Part shown: piece after piece, positions 7,211-16,617 of the stretch
Position numbering within the stretch: position 1 is the stretch's first letter
How the letters are laid out: the number at the start of each line of letters is the position of its first letter
From: Planctomycetaceae bacterium
GTDB taxonomy: Bacteria; Planctomycetota; Planctomycetia; Pirellulales; Thermoguttaceae
DNA length: 64,000 nucleotides
Assembly: GCA_031277105.1 (NCBI GenBank)
Contig: JAISLW010000268.1
Span: 1 to 64,000, forward strand
Direction of reading: 5' to 3'
The notes under the pieces: model-generated
Databases searched by the model: none
Seen by the model: the letters and a program-made list of their open reading frames with translations, nothing else
Told to the model about the DNA's origin: nothing
Position numbers and translations under genes: made by a program

Positions 7211-10200
7211 GATTCGGGGCAAAATGTTAATGCGTTAAATTTTGACAAACCCGCTTTCTTATCGAAAATCCAGTAAATATTATTAGCGCAAAAGACGAGG
7301 TTTCCGCCGCCGCAGGCGGGGCTGCCGAGTACGAGTTCGGCGGGTAAATCGGTCGGCACCGCAGCGTCGTAACTGTAAGCGGACGACGTATCGTCATAAT
7401 AAACGTAATGCGACTTGAAATCGGCGTCCTTGTCGTTTTCGTTGCAACCGTTGACGGTGAGACATTCGCCCGCGTAAAAAATCATTATCGCCTTTGGTTG
7501 GTTTTCGGCGTCCCATCTGTTAGTCATCCAGCGTCCGACGACGTTATCTTGATGCGGGTTTGGTCTGTATTGTAATTCCTCATAGCCCCATCTTTCGGGG
7601 ATGCAGATATTGTTGTCGGCTTTGTTGCCGACCATGAATTTATCGGAAAATTCCACTACAAAGAAATCCTCAAAAGTGGGTTCGGCATCAGCTTCGGATT
7701 CGAGGTATTCGTTGCCTTCCTCTTCGCAGCACCAAACGTTGATTGGCATCGGGCCGCCGTAACGTCCGAGTTTAGAGGGGTCGCCTACTTCGACTTGTAC
7801 TTTTTCGCCGTCGATTTCTTGCTCTACCCATTTAGTGAAACCGAGTTGTTTAGCGATGTCGGCTTTATCGGGCGTAACAACGTCGCCCATTTTTGTTGTT
7901 GAGAAAATCTCTTCTCCGGCGTAATAAATTTTGGTTGTCGTGTAGTTCTGGTTTGATTGTTTGAATTGGATGAGCATATATTTTTGGCAGCATCGCATTA
8001 GCGGGACAGAGAGCGTAACTTCGTCGTCGTGATTCTGCGTCCATTCAGTAATTTTACCGCCGCCGTAAAATAAAATAGAACGCGTCGATAATGTATAAGG
8101 GCCGCTAGCGGGATCGTTTGAATCATAAGACGGGTTCTTTTGCGATAATTGAATAATAGCGTAATTAACCGCGTTGTTCTTACGTGAAGCGGAACAACAT
8201 TGAGCGCCTGCGCTAGTAGTTCGAGTATCAAATGTGAGTTCCTTATTATCGATTTTAATCGCTCGTCCTTTGTATTTTAGTACGGCTGTATATTGGCTAT
8301 CAATATCATTAGTCTTGCCGTAAATTGTGTAAAAATACATATCGCAAAGTTTAGTTGACCGGACGAAGCGACCGCAATATTTTTCGTGAAACGGGATCCA
8401 AGCGGTACGCATGAATTGCGATGTTTGTACTTCTTTCGGGCAGATTTCTTGTTCGCAATTAGTGTAGGTGTAACATTCGTAATCGCATCCCGACGCTTTA
8501 CCAGGCGCGAATTGCGGTCTATACTGTTGAACCGCGCACCATTCGTCGGGCATAAGCCGCTCGCAATCGCCCTCAAACTCGTCGATTAGTTCGTACTTGC
8601 TAGTTGAATGTTGATAAGTCCCGTTATCTACATGCTTGTCAAAACTTATTTCGTAAACTCTTATCGAATGCGTGCAGAAACTATCGGGCGGATAAATGTA
8701 ATAACCGTCGTCGCTACTTCCGCAAAGAGCGCAATACTCATCTGTATTTTCGTCCGGCTCAATTACGCCGCAAACTGGATGATCTTGTAATTTAGGCGTA
8801 GTGTCGATTACGGCGACTAATTGTTTGTAGCCGTCGCCGTCGTCTGGAATTTCATAATAACCCCAAAGGAACTGCGCAGAGTGAGTTGGAATAGTCGCTG
8901 TTTCGTCAAATATTTTAGCGCCGTCCGAGTCGTAATCTAAAAACCGGACTTTTGACACGTTGCCTGTAATTACTTCGTCAATACTGCTCGTACTAATTGA
9001 TTCGATAAAATGATGCCCGCGTTCATTTCTACAAATAGTGTTACAAATAAAAGCGCCTTCGTAATAAAAGCCGCCCATTTCGTCATTGCCGCATGAATGA
9101 CAATAGGGGCCGTAATTGCCGTGTATTTGGACTAATTCAGTGGTTACGCCGCCTAATTTGGGCATTATTTCAGTTAAGAATTGCGTACAATTGCAACCGT
9201 CCCATTGATCTTTACCGCAACCTTCAGGACGGTTGCCTACGCGCCAGCCGCTATAGCAGGTATAAGATGTAACATAATTCTGGTAATAAACCGGCTTGTA
9301 ATACGGAATTTGTTGAGAAAAATTCATTACGATGTCTTCAATAGAATAATCCTCTGGATAGCAAGTACTTTCACCAATGCCTCCGCCTGGTAAGGATAAA
9401 TCGTAAATATATCCGCGTTCCTCTATTGCCGCTCTGTTTTCTTCGCTACAAGCGCAACCGCTGCAACCGCCGCCGGTCGGAATTACGCCCATTTCTTCAT
9501 AACCGCGCCCGCCTGGATTTTCGTGCCAAATAATAGTCTCGATACCGGACGGCGTTTTAATTTTATATTGTAACTGTTCGCGAACCACTTGACCGGCGAC
9601 AACAAAAAACGCTTTAGAATCTTCAAATGAAATTAAAACTTTATCCGCTATTACTTCCTTACCGACCGATGAGATATAGTGATCTGGATACGCCGGATGC
9701 TGATAAAAAACCCACTTCATATTTTCCCCGTGTCCGCTGTTAGTCTGCATTCCGAAATTACTAGGAGATAGTAAGACCTTCTCATTTAAGCCTGAAATCC
9801 CTAATACGAGTCCGTATTTCAAAACGTCTAAACTGTATCCGTATGACGCGCCTTGATATGACCATTGCACTTCCTGCGAAACAACATAAGAGTCTCGCCA
9901 AAACTGCTCGCCAAAACCCATCTCGACCGTATCGGTAACAACGGCGCAAAGATGGTAGGCGGTATTGGCAGATGGCAAGTATAAAACTTCGGCGCCCGCT
10001 TTGTAGAGTTCGCCGTTTTCATAAACGTCGCCGTATCGTTTACTGTCGCCGGATAGACTGTAACTGACGACGAAGTAATCGGCTGTGTTTGAGTAGCAAT
10101 GAGAATGACAATCGCCGTAGGTTGTGCCGTTACCGGTTCTGACGCGTGCAATTTCACCTTTGGTCTGGTAAATTACAACCATCTGATAAGTGTCGCCGGA

Positions 10201-11754
10201 GCCGGATTTGAGTACCATGTACCCGTTTCCGCTTCCTGCTTGGCAATCGCAAACTTGTAGGATGTCGGGGTCGTCGTTTGGTTTAGTTTCGGAGAAGACT
10301 TCGACGCAACCGCCGCCGCCGGTATAGAAAACTTTGACAATTGTATTGTTATCGTAACCGTAACGAATATAGATATAGTTAAGCGAGTATTTTGCGGAGC
10401 TGCCTACGCCGACCGTTCCCCAGCAGAAGTGGCAATCGCCTCCGGCGGTATTAGGGTTATACGGGCGCTCTTCGGACATTAAGATTTGGTCTTTTTGGAT
10501 AATTGTAATTGGATACCCGCTAGCCGCTCCGCCGCTTACATTTGTATTCATTACCAGAATATCGCGCCCCCCGCAAAACGAATAAGCGTTGCCTCTCCAG
10601 AGTGATTCGTGGCAATTGATACCGTCTGCGGTTAGCGGTTTGACGTTTTTATTTTCGTAAAAAATGCGAAAGGTATCGTAACGTCCAACCATTGCCTGTT
10701 CGGTACAATCGCGTTTACGGCGGGCGGCTTTAAGACAATCTTTGCGTTCCGCTTCCGGTTTGCTATTACATTTTTCGTAATCTTCTGACGGGCAGAATCC
10801 GGCTAACGAGGTCTCCTCTTCCGATTCCATGCAAGCGTTATATTTAATTTGATTGAGTTCCTTATCGTCGGGGTAACCTGTTTTGCCTCTTTTTACGGGT
10901 ACGATTAAATGTATATCGTTGTAATGCCAGGCTCTGAAGCCGCAAGGCATGGGCTTATAATCGCAGACAACGGTGTGTGTAGCGGTCGGGCTTTCAACGC
11001 CGTTACAGATACCTTGATTGTACGATCTCTCATCCCAATACGTAACCATACTTACGCCGCTGCCGTCAATCTCCCAACAAGAAACATCAGTCGCTGAACA
11101 ACTATTAACTTCCTCATGCCTGCAAATCTGCGCCCGTTCTCTCCATCTTGACGGATACATATTACCGTCGTACTCGCCTTCCCAAATCTTGACGTAACTT
11201 GCAAACGAGTTGCCGCAATTACTCGATTTACTTTTCCAATAAATAACGCAACGGTCAACCGCTGTTTGAAAGCCGATGTAATTATTCCAGAACGGATCGA
11301 AGTTATTCCAATCGGGCGATTTTGGATTGCGGGAACGGTTCAAAAATGTATTTGTATCGCAACCGCAGGGGCCCCAGCAAGTCGGATCGTCGGACGGGCA
11401 GCATTCGGCGCTGCACCATTGATACGTGCTGTATTTTGGATTAGAGTGGGCGCGTCGCCAATTGATAAGTTTTTTTATCGTGCCGACGGTTTCGATTCTA
11501 TCGGCGCCGTCCGGCTTGCAACCGAGTACGCCTTGTGCGGTAACGAACCAGATGTCGCCGTTATCGCACATGTAGTATTGCGGAACGATTACGGGGCGGA
11601 TGCCTTTGTAACGCGGGTCGAAACGGCGAGTAGGGGACAATTGGGCTTGACCCGCCGCCTCTTCGCCCGCGTCGTTAAACACTTTCCATTTAGGTATCCA
11701 ATACGATACCGTTTCAGTACAATTTAATTCCCGACCGCATTTTTGGTCTGCCAT
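7207..11754 (-). CDS. Giant Cys-rich protein, probable virion/tail-tip component
   Basis: 1515 residues with dozens of Cys spread along the whole length, often as CC, CxC or CxxC (for example CSAECCPSDDPTC and WGPCGCD near residues 114-132). Aromatic, Gly-rich, beta-type sequence dominates; repeated phrases such as IFYAGE, KVFYTGGG and YYAGEE suggest repeated small domains. No signal peptide. It lies among virion genes, between the HAD-phosphatase gene and small Cys-rich genes. I do not recognise a family. A disulphide- or metal-stabilised distal tail or adhesion protein is inference. Confidence 0.7.
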   Translation of the reverse strand: MADQKCGRELNCTETVSYWIPKWKVFNDAGEEAAGQAQLSPTRRFDPRYKGIRPVIVPQYYMCDNGDIWFVTAQGVLGCKPDGADRIETVGTIKKLINWRRAHSNPKYSTYQWCSAECCPSDDPTCWGPCGCDTNTFLNRSRNPKSPDWNNFDPFWNNYIGFQTAVDRCVIYWKSKSSNCGNSFASYVKIWEGEYDGNMYPSRWRERAQICRHEEVNSCSATDVSCWEIDGSGVSMVTYWDERSYNQGICNGVESPTATHTVVCDYKPMPCGFRAWHYNDIHLIVPVKRGKTGYPDDKELNQIKYNACMESEEETSLAGFCPSEDYEKCNSKPEAERKDCLKAARRKRDCTEQAMVGRYDTFRIFYENKNVKPLTADGINCHESLWRGNAYSFCGGRDILVMNTNVSGGAASGYPITIIQKDQILMSEERPYNPNTAGGDCHFCWGTVGVGSSAKYSLNYIYIRYGYDNNTIVKVFYTGGGGCVEVFSETKPNDDPDILQVCDCQAGSGNGYMVLKSGSGDTYQMVVIYQTKGEIARVRTGNGTTYGDCHSHCYSNTADYFVVSYSLSGDSKRYGDVYENGELYKAGAEVLYLPSANTAYHLCAVVTDTVEMGFGEQFWRDSYVVSQEVQWSYQGASYGYSLDVLKYGLVLGISGLNEKVLLSPSNFGMQTNSGHGENMKWVFYQHPAYPDHYISSVGKEVIADKVLISFEDSKAFFVVAGQVVREQLQYKIKTPSGIETIIWHENPGGRGYEEMGVIPTGGGCSGCACSEENRAAIEERGYIYDLSLPGGGIGESTCYPEDYSIEDIVMNFSQQIPYYKPVYYQNYVTSYTCYSGWRVGNRPEGCGKDQWDGCNCTQFLTEIMPKLGGVTTELVQIHGNYGPYCHSCGNDEMGGFYYEGAFICNTICRNERGHHFIESISTSSIDEVITGNVSKVRFLDYDSDGAKIFDETATIPTHSAQFLWGYYEIPDDGDGYKQLVAVIDTTPKLQDHPVCGVIEPDENTDEYCALCGSSDDGYYIYPPDSFCTHSIRVYEISFDKHVDNGTYQHSTSKYELIDEFEGDCERLMPDEWCAVQQYRPQFAPGKASGCDYECYTYTNCEQEICPKEVQTSQFMRTAWIPFHEKYCGRFVRSTKLCDMYFYTIYGKTNDIDSQYTAVLKYKGRAIKIDNKELTFDTRTTSAGAQCCSASRKNNAVNYAIIQLSQKNPSYDSNDPASGPYTLSTRSILFYGGGKITEWTQNHDDEVTLSVPLMRCCQKYMLIQFKQSNQNYTTTKIYYAGEEIFSTTKMGDVVTPDKADIAKQLGFTKWVEQEIDGEKVQVEVGDPSKLGRYGGPMPINVWCCEEEGNEYLESEADAEPTFEDFFVVEFSDKFMVGNKADNNICIPERWGYEELQYRPNPHQDNVVGRWMTNRWDAENQPKAIMIFYAGECLTVNGCNENDKDADFKSHYVYYDDTSSAYSYDAAVPTDLPAELVLGSPACGGGNLVFCANNIYWIFDKKAGLSKFNALTFCPES

Positions 11755-11758
11755 TTAA

Positions 11759-12331
11759 TTAAACCTCGTAATGAGTAAAATAAGTATCAATAAAATCGTT
11801 CACGTCTAAATAATCTATTCCGTAATTGGCGGCGCAATCTTTGTCGCAACGTATAATTTGCCCTTCAAGTCCGCTAGCGTCGCCTATCATTATCATTTCG
11901 TCTTTGCCGATATTATTCGGATGAGTTCCGGTAGCGAAAAAAACTTCTAACATTCCCGTATGCGGTTTTCGCATTGGGTCGTCTGGATTATTTGTCGGGG
12001 CGAATACGCCGTCGCATTGGATTTTCTTTTGGATAACGTCGCCGTAACGTTCTTTGATCCGCTCGTCATGTTCGCAATAATCCTCGACGGCGGCGCAGAC
12101 AAATTCTAATTTCTTACGAAAATGGATCGCGTCGACAAATCCTTTTTCGATACCGCCTTGATTGGATGTTATCCAAATATAGTAAACGCCTGTTTCGACG
12201 ACGAAATTAGTCAGCGCCGGAAGGAAGCCGTCTTTGAATTTCAGGTCGCCGATCCATCGGGGAAATGTATCGCCTGAAATCGTCTCGATAATTGTATTGT
12301 CGAGATCGAGGTAGAGTAATTTTTTATTCAT
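11759..12331 (-). CDS. HAD-superfamily phosphatase (PNKP 3'-phosphatase / GmhB-like)
   Basis: 190 residues with all four HAD motifs: DLDNT (D9/D11), TSNQGG (T55), RKPHTG (K122) and IGDASG (D151). The TSNQGG motif and lack of a large cap domain place it in the HAD-IIIA group, with polynucleotide 3'-phosphatases and histidinol/heptose-bisphosphate phosphatases. In phages such enzymes usually repair DNA or RNA ends. It starts 16 bases after the 490-residue virion gene and ends 4 bases before the Cys-rich gene. Substrate cannot be told from sequence. Confidence 0.85.
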   Translation of the reverse strand: MNKKLLYLDLDNTIIETISGDTFPRWIGDLKFKDGFLPALTNFVVETGVYYIWITSNQGGIEKGFVDAIHFRKKLEFVCAAVEDYCEHDERIKERYGDVIQKKIQCDGVFAPTNNPDDPMRKPHTGMLEVFFATGTHPNNIGKDEMIMIGDASGLEGQIIRCDKDCAANYGIDYLDVNDFIDTYFTHYEV

Positions 12332-12347
12332 AATTTATCTCCTAATT

Positions 12348-13820
12348 TTAGTCTTTGAGGGCGGCGCATTCGTAAGCGTCGCTGCCTCCGATAATGAGTA
12401 ATCTGTATCTGTTGTTTGTTATTCGTCTTTCGATTTCGTAGCTAATCGGGGTTGAATATCGGCTGCAAACGTAGCTTGATTTATAGCCGAGAAAACAATC
12501 GTTGTCGTCGTATTCAGGAATTTTGTCGCCGTTGTCGTCGAGTTCGTATTGAATTTGCATATAATTCATAGACGCGTTTCGGGTCGCGATTGAGTAGTTA
12601 AGCGGCAGCAAGTCAACGCCTCCGAGCATTGGAAATTTTATGTTGTTAATATCGGTAACGTAAAAGAGGGCGTAAATATCTTGTTCGATTATAGCGCCGT
12701 CTTCGTCGTAAAGCGGGGCTTTGCAAACGCCGTCTGTTTGCCAGTAAGTTGGGGTGTCGTCGGAGTCGATGGCGGGTTCTTGCCCGCGATCGTCGGCGCC
12801 GTCTTTGAGTTTCGGTCTGCCTTCCATCGGGGCGGTATATAGCGCCGGAGGATCGGATATAACGTAGTAGGTCAATGTTTTTGTTTCTAGTATTTGTTCG
12901 TCGTCGTCGTCGAGGGCGGGCGTGCCGTCCGAGTTTTTTTTGGGCGCGGTGTAGGACGCTGTTACTTGTTGTAGGTCGTCAAATTCGAGTCCGGCGACTA
13001 ATACTTCGGCGGGGTCGAGTGTAAGGCAGGCGACGTAATCGTAGTCGTAATCATCGTCGGTTGAGTCTTCGGTTTCGTAGCCGGTTCGATCCGATTTAAG
13101 AACAGCCCATCCTTCGGTTGACGCTTTAATTTTTTTTGCTTTTTTGTAAACTGGTTTCCCGTCCGAGTCAACTTTTGGCGTGCCGTCTGAATTTTTCTCT
13201 TGAGTTTTGTTGTAAGTTTTGCCGGTCAATTTAATTCGTCCCATGCAATTAAAGAAGTCGCGTCTTTTAGAGCGGTTTGAATCTGTAGCGTCGCTGGAGG
13301 AGGAGTCGTCCCAATCGTCTGGTTTAGTGCCGTCTGGTTGAGCGGTAGTATCCAAAGGGCAACGAACCGGCGCGACCAAAACGCCCGACGAAGGCGGCGG
13401 CGCCGCAGCCCCTCCCCCACCAAGAATAACTACCCAGTGTCCCCAGAGGTCTTGGGATAAGATGTATTTTTGATCGGTTGTTAATTCTGTCGTTGAGATG
13501 TTGAAGGCTCTTATTTTTATCTGCTCGCCATCAGTGAATTCCACTTCTTGCAACTCATACTCTATCATCTCCGGCGTTTTAATCGCAAAATCATCTTCCG
13601 TATAAAATCGATGCAAATTAAATTCATACGATTTAATTTGACCGCCACTATACGCAGGAACAGACTCAACCGGAGTCGCTACATAAACCCCATGCGATAA
13701 ATTGACCGATACAGACGATTTCGTCCTCGCATCAATTACCCGATTCCGATCCCGCTCTAATACGCCCTTTATCTTCGATATACTCTCAACCGATAACGTT
13801 TGCAAACGCTGCAACGACAT
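12348..13820 (-). CDS. Asp/Ser-rich probable virion protein
   Basis: 490 residues. The N-terminus (LQRLQTLSVESISKIKGVLERD) may be helical. The middle has a low-complexity hinge (GGGGAAAPPPSSG) followed by an acidic, Ser-rich part (DDSSSSD). Short motifs repeat, such as NSDGTPKVDSDGKPVYKK and KNSDGTPALDDDDEQ, and read like Asp-rich beta-turn repeats. No known family recognised. Position between tail genes and the Cys-rich protein suggests a structural or fibre-related role. Confidence 0.65.
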   Translation of the reverse strand: MSLQRLQTLSVESISKIKGVLERDRNRVIDARTKSSVSVNLSHGVYVATPVESVPAYSGGQIKSYEFNLHRFYTEDDFAIKTPEMIEYELQEVEFTDGEQIKIRAFNISTTELTTDQKYILSQDLWGHWVVILGGGGAAAPPPSSGVLVAPVRCPLDTTAQPDGTKPDDWDDSSSSDATDSNRSKRRDFFNCMGRIKLTGKTYNKTQEKNSDGTPKVDSDGKPVYKKAKKIKASTEGWAVLKSDRTGYETEDSTDDDYDYDYVACLTLDPAEVLVAGLEFDDLQQVTASYTAPKKNSDGTPALDDDDEQILETKTLTYYVISDPPALYTAPMEGRPKLKDGADDRGQEPAIDSDDTPTYWQTDGVCKAPLYDEDGAIIEQDIYALFYVTDINNIKFPMLGGVDLLPLNYSIATRNASMNYMQIQYELDDNGDKIPEYDDNDCFLGYKSSYVCSRYSTPISYEIERRITNNRYRLLIIGGSDAYECAALKD

Positions 13821-13903
13821 TTAATCCCCACACAATACGATTTTTTCTTTGACTAAAACTACAAATTTTTTTGACTACGATTTTTTTTTTGCAGGTTAAG
13901 TGG

Positions 13904-13945
13904 AACAGGAGGGACAAGTGAGACAATTTTTGTACAAAAAATCCG
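13904..13945 (-). repeat. Leader repeat (GGGACAAGTG ... TTTTTGT.ACAAAAA)
   Basis: On the plus strand AGGAGGGACAAGTGAGACA is followed by a small hairpin TTTTTGT-ACAAAAA. Close relatives occur near 15220, 16550, 27392, 29250, 30345, 38325 and 61670. Each lies between minus-strand genes, most 30-110 bases upstream of a start codon. Most are next to a TTTGACTATGATTTTT-like block and a CT-rich or GGGATAG-like stretch. They may be leaders with a shared regulatory role, or spread repeats. Confidence 0.6.
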
Positions 13946-13958
13946 TTCTCTAACTTTC

Positions 13959-14053
13959 TAAACTGTTCGCAATTGAGTTTTCGTTTACCTTCGCCTGCCT
14001 AGCTTTCGGACGGCAGGCTTTGACGCTTTTAAATCGCTGAATTTCAAGTACGA
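13959..14053. repeat. Palindromic 95-base element, spacer copy
   Basis: Full copy with central stem GCCTGCC ... GGCAGGC and imperfect inverted ends (ACTGTTCGCAATTGA against TCAAGTACGAGCAGT). About 95% identical to the copy at 29043 and colinear with the one inside the DUF488 gene at 4417. Confidence 0.85.
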
Positions 14054-14099
14054 GCAGTATAAAAATCTACACCCTACACCCTACGCCCTATTCCTAATT

Positions 14100-14543
14100 T
14101 TATCTGATTGGAAAATACGTTATTCTGATGTTCGCAATTGCTTTCGGGGCGTATAAATATAATTGTTCGCTGCCCGCAGGCTCAAACGCCGCTATACAAC
14201 CCGACCTTACACGCAATACCTCATTACACAACTCCGAACCTATCACTACATCAGCCGCTAACTCCGCCGCCTGTTCCTGATTAGTCAGATAAACAGGTCG
14301 CATCTTGCCCGTGTTGTTTGCAATTACTACCCAAACAGCGCCGCCATTCCAACCTTGCGGCAACAACGGATACTCCTTACTAAAACTTGAAACAGGCAAC
14401 GTAACCGTCCGCGCCGACGACATCACATCACCCTTAAACTCAAACATCCGGTCAACCGCTACCCGCAACGGCGCTTGATTGCCATCGCCATAATTACCCA
14501 CAACAGATAAAACCGTCGTCAACATATTACCAAAACGAACCAT
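14100..14543 (-). CDS. Hypothetical virion-region protein
   Basis: 147 residues, beta-rich, no Cys-rich or coiled regions. Phrases such as LPQGWNGGAVWVVIANN and RVRSGCIAAFEPAGSEQLYLYAP look like a compact jelly-roll or Ig-type domain. Located between fibre-like and structural genes, so probably a virion part. Not assigned to a family. Confidence 0.6.
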   Translation of the reverse strand: MVRFGNMLTTVLSVVGNYGDGNQAPLRVAVDRMFEFKGDVMSSARTVTLPVSSFSKEYPLLPQGWNGGAVWVVIANNTGKMRPVYLTNQEQAAELAADVVIGSELCNEVLRVRSGCIAAFEPAGSEQLYLYAPKAIANIRITYFPIR

Positions 14544-14565
14544 AATTAATCTCCAATTTATTAAA

Positions 14566-14606
14566 GGTTAGGGGATAGGGGATAGGGGGTAGGGGGTAGG
14601 GGATAG
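14566..14606. repeat. Tandem GGGGATA-like repeats
   Basis: The plus strand reads GGGGATAGGGGATAGGG and continues with GGGGTAGGGGGTAGGGG. Related stretches occur near 39217 (plus strand) and, in opposite sense, at 15260-15300. At least four G runs could form a quadruplex; the strand that would be transcribed from the minus-strand genes is the C-rich one here. Confidence 0.6.
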
Positions 14607-14614
14607 TTTTTTTT

Positions 14615-15187
14615 TTAATTTGTAGTGATCCACAAAATTGTGTTTTCGCTTTGGTCGCCTGTTTTTACTTTCAGATAATAACCGTCATACGGCAACGGCG
14701 AATATTCATCGGCAGGATGATAAAACTGACGATTGTCGTCAGCGTCAATTAACGGTATCTGATTCAATTGCAAATCATACAATTCAAACGAATACGTCAT
14801 TTGCGGATCATAAAAACCAAACTCGAAATTGTCCCTGTTGTCAGCAGACAATCTAAACTTCAAATAATATTCGCCGTTTGGATACGTTGTCAAAAATTTA
14901 TTTTCAAACGAGCCGTCGTTAATATCAGGCAACAACTCCGCAGTCGCAAAAGTTTCACCTAATCCTGCTGGCGTCGGCGGTTGCGGCTCTGGCTCTGGCT
15001 CTGGCTCTGGTTCCGGTTCTGGATCTGGTTCTGGCGTTGCTTGTAACCATCCTGTATCAATTAACGCTTGTACCGTATCCGCCTCCGTCATTACGTAATT
15101 ATCAGCACGGTCAATATAACGCTTGACCTCGCGTAATATCGCATCCGCATTTTCCCTATCTATATTTTTTTTTGTAGTTACACTCAT
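14615..15187 (-). CDS. Modular fibre/adhesin-like protein with Pro-Glu hinge
   Basis: 190 residues in three parts. Residues 1-48 (begins MSVTTKKNIDRENADAILRE) are nearly identical to the start of the protein at 30319. Residues about 52-70 form a PEPDPEPEPEP hinge. The rest is a beta-type domain (GEYYLKFRLSADN, YDGYYLKVKT). The shared N-terminus probably docks the protein to one common partner on the virion, while the C-terminal domain varies. No enzyme motif seen. Docking is inferred from the mosaic structure. Confidence 0.7.
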   Translation of the reverse strand: MSVTTKKNIDRENADAILREVKRYIDRADNYVMTEADTVQALIDTGWLQATPEPDPEPEPEPEPEPEPQPPTPAGLGETFATAELLPDINDGSFENKFLTTYPNGEYYLKFRLSADNRDNFEFGFYDPQMTYSFELYDLQLNQIPLIDADDNRQFYHPADEYSPLPYDGYYLKVKTGDQSENTILWITTN

Positions 15188-15270
15188 TTCTGACTATGAT
15201 TTTTAACTGCGATTAGAGACAAATGGGACAAAGAATAATTTTTGTAACAAAAAATCTACACCCTATTCTC
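15047..15270 (-). repeat. 225-base duplication, copy 1
   Basis: Covers the first 48 codons of the gene at 15187 and about 80 bases upstream, including a leader repeat. About 94% identical to 30179-30402. Downstream coding sequences of the two genes are unrelated apart from the Pro-Glu hinge. Confidence 0.9.
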
Positions 15271-15317
15271 TACACTCTACACCCTATTCCTTACGCCCTA
15301 CTATCTTAAATCTTAAA

Positions 15318-16499
15318 TTACAAAATTGCGGGAACGCCTAAAACCCACAAATTAGCCATCGGATACGGTTGTATATTGTGAAAATGCAAATCCGCTGGGT
15401 CAAGAAAATTATTCGTTGCCGTATCCCATTGACTCAATTGTCCCGCTAACGCATGACCTTGACCGTCCAAACAAATATCAATTTCACCCGAACCGTCCGC
15501 AGTCCTTGCTACAAGCAGGTTTTTAATTGACGGCGTTTGACCCTCCGGCAAATACCGCGTTCCGTGATCCAATATCCGCTTGAAAAAACCATAAACAGGT
15601 ACGCCATTACGGTCATAACCCATAATCAATTGCACGTCAAACGTCAACGAAACCTTGAAATACGACATACATACGCCCCAATATTCCCGCGACCACGAAA
15701 AACCCGAATACTTAACACAACCCGCAGGAAATCCCCACATCGGCGAAACATTCAAATGATTCAATAATTGATAAAAACCAGATAAATCAACATCGCCAGG
15801 CAAATTAAACGAAATCGAAATCTGCAATTTACTAGAATCTTTGTCAACTTCCGTCATTTCTATCCCGTTTGACATCCGCAACGTCGTCGCATAATTGTAA
15901 AGCGTATAAACGTCAACCCACTGGTTCGCCGCATCATCCCAATAACCGCCCGTTAGCGAATTGTACGTAACATAATTGAACCTTGCCGTTTCTTGATACG
16001 ATTGCGAAGTTACGCTGATTACAGGCGGCTGCATTAACGGATTTTCAATTGAATTTTCAAAACATAACTTGACAGGTTTATTCGTAAATTCACAAGTTAC
16101 AACCCAATATTCGCCCTTTTCATTTTCAGAATGTTTGCGTTTTACGGCGCTCTTTACCGCCCTGCATTCAGGATCAAACGGACACGGCGACAACGGACGC
16201 GGCAACCCCGCAGCCTCCAATACCGATCTAGGCGTATCGCCATAAATCGGATCAACAGCCGCCGCCGAATTCGCCACATCATCATAATCATATTGACTAC
16301 GCACCTCAAAATCTATCGTGTAACTCTTGACCATCATCAACGTATTATTGACCTCTTCCAAGTTAGCCAACCCCGACCAACTCTGTATCCCAGACACGAC
16401 AGCGTTACCGTCCGATACATGAGAAAAACCAACAGAATACGGCGGAAATTGCTTCGCCGGTAAAACAGGATCAGGATTAGGTAAATCTAATTCACTCAT
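15318..16499 (-). CDS. Probable tail-associated structural protein
   Basis: 393 residues directly downstream of the tape measure gene. The sequence is beta-rich with aromatic residues (FPAGCVKYSGFSWSREYWG) and has SYTIDFEVRSQYDYDD and SVTFDVQL-type strands. The position next to the tape measure is that of distal tail or baseplate hub proteins in siphoviruses, but no diagnostic motif is visible, so only a structural role is proposed. Confidence 0.6.
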   Translation of the reverse strand: MSELDLPNPDPVLPAKQFPPYSVGFSHVSDGNAVVSGIQSWSGLANLEEVNNTLMMVKSYTIDFEVRSQYDYDDVANSAAAVDPIYGDTPRSVLEAAGLPRPLSPCPFDPECRAVKSAVKRKHSENEKGEYWVVTCEFTNKPVKLCFENSIENPLMQPPVISVTSQSYQETARFNYVTYNSLTGGYWDDAANQWVDVYTLYNYATTLRMSNGIEMTEVDKDSSKLQISISFNLPGDVDLSGFYQLLNHLNVSPMWGFPAGCVKYSGFSWSREYWGVCMSYFKVSLTFDVQLIMGYDRNGVPVYGFFKRILDHGTRYLPEGQTPSIKNLLVARTADGSGEIDICLDGQGHALAGQLSQWDTATNNFLDPADLHFHNIQPYPMANLWVLGVPAIL

Positions 16500-16617
16500 A
16501 CTTGACTATAATTTTTTTTTTTAACAAGCAGTTTTTTGACTGTAATTTTTGAGGGACAAATGGGACAGAATAGACTATTTTTCATTAAAAAAACTATTCC
16601 CTATCCTCTATTCTCTA

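Noticed and set aside
14566-14606. GGGGATA repeats as telomere or origin
   Set aside because: Short, imperfect, present in several spacers in both directions; no other origin features.
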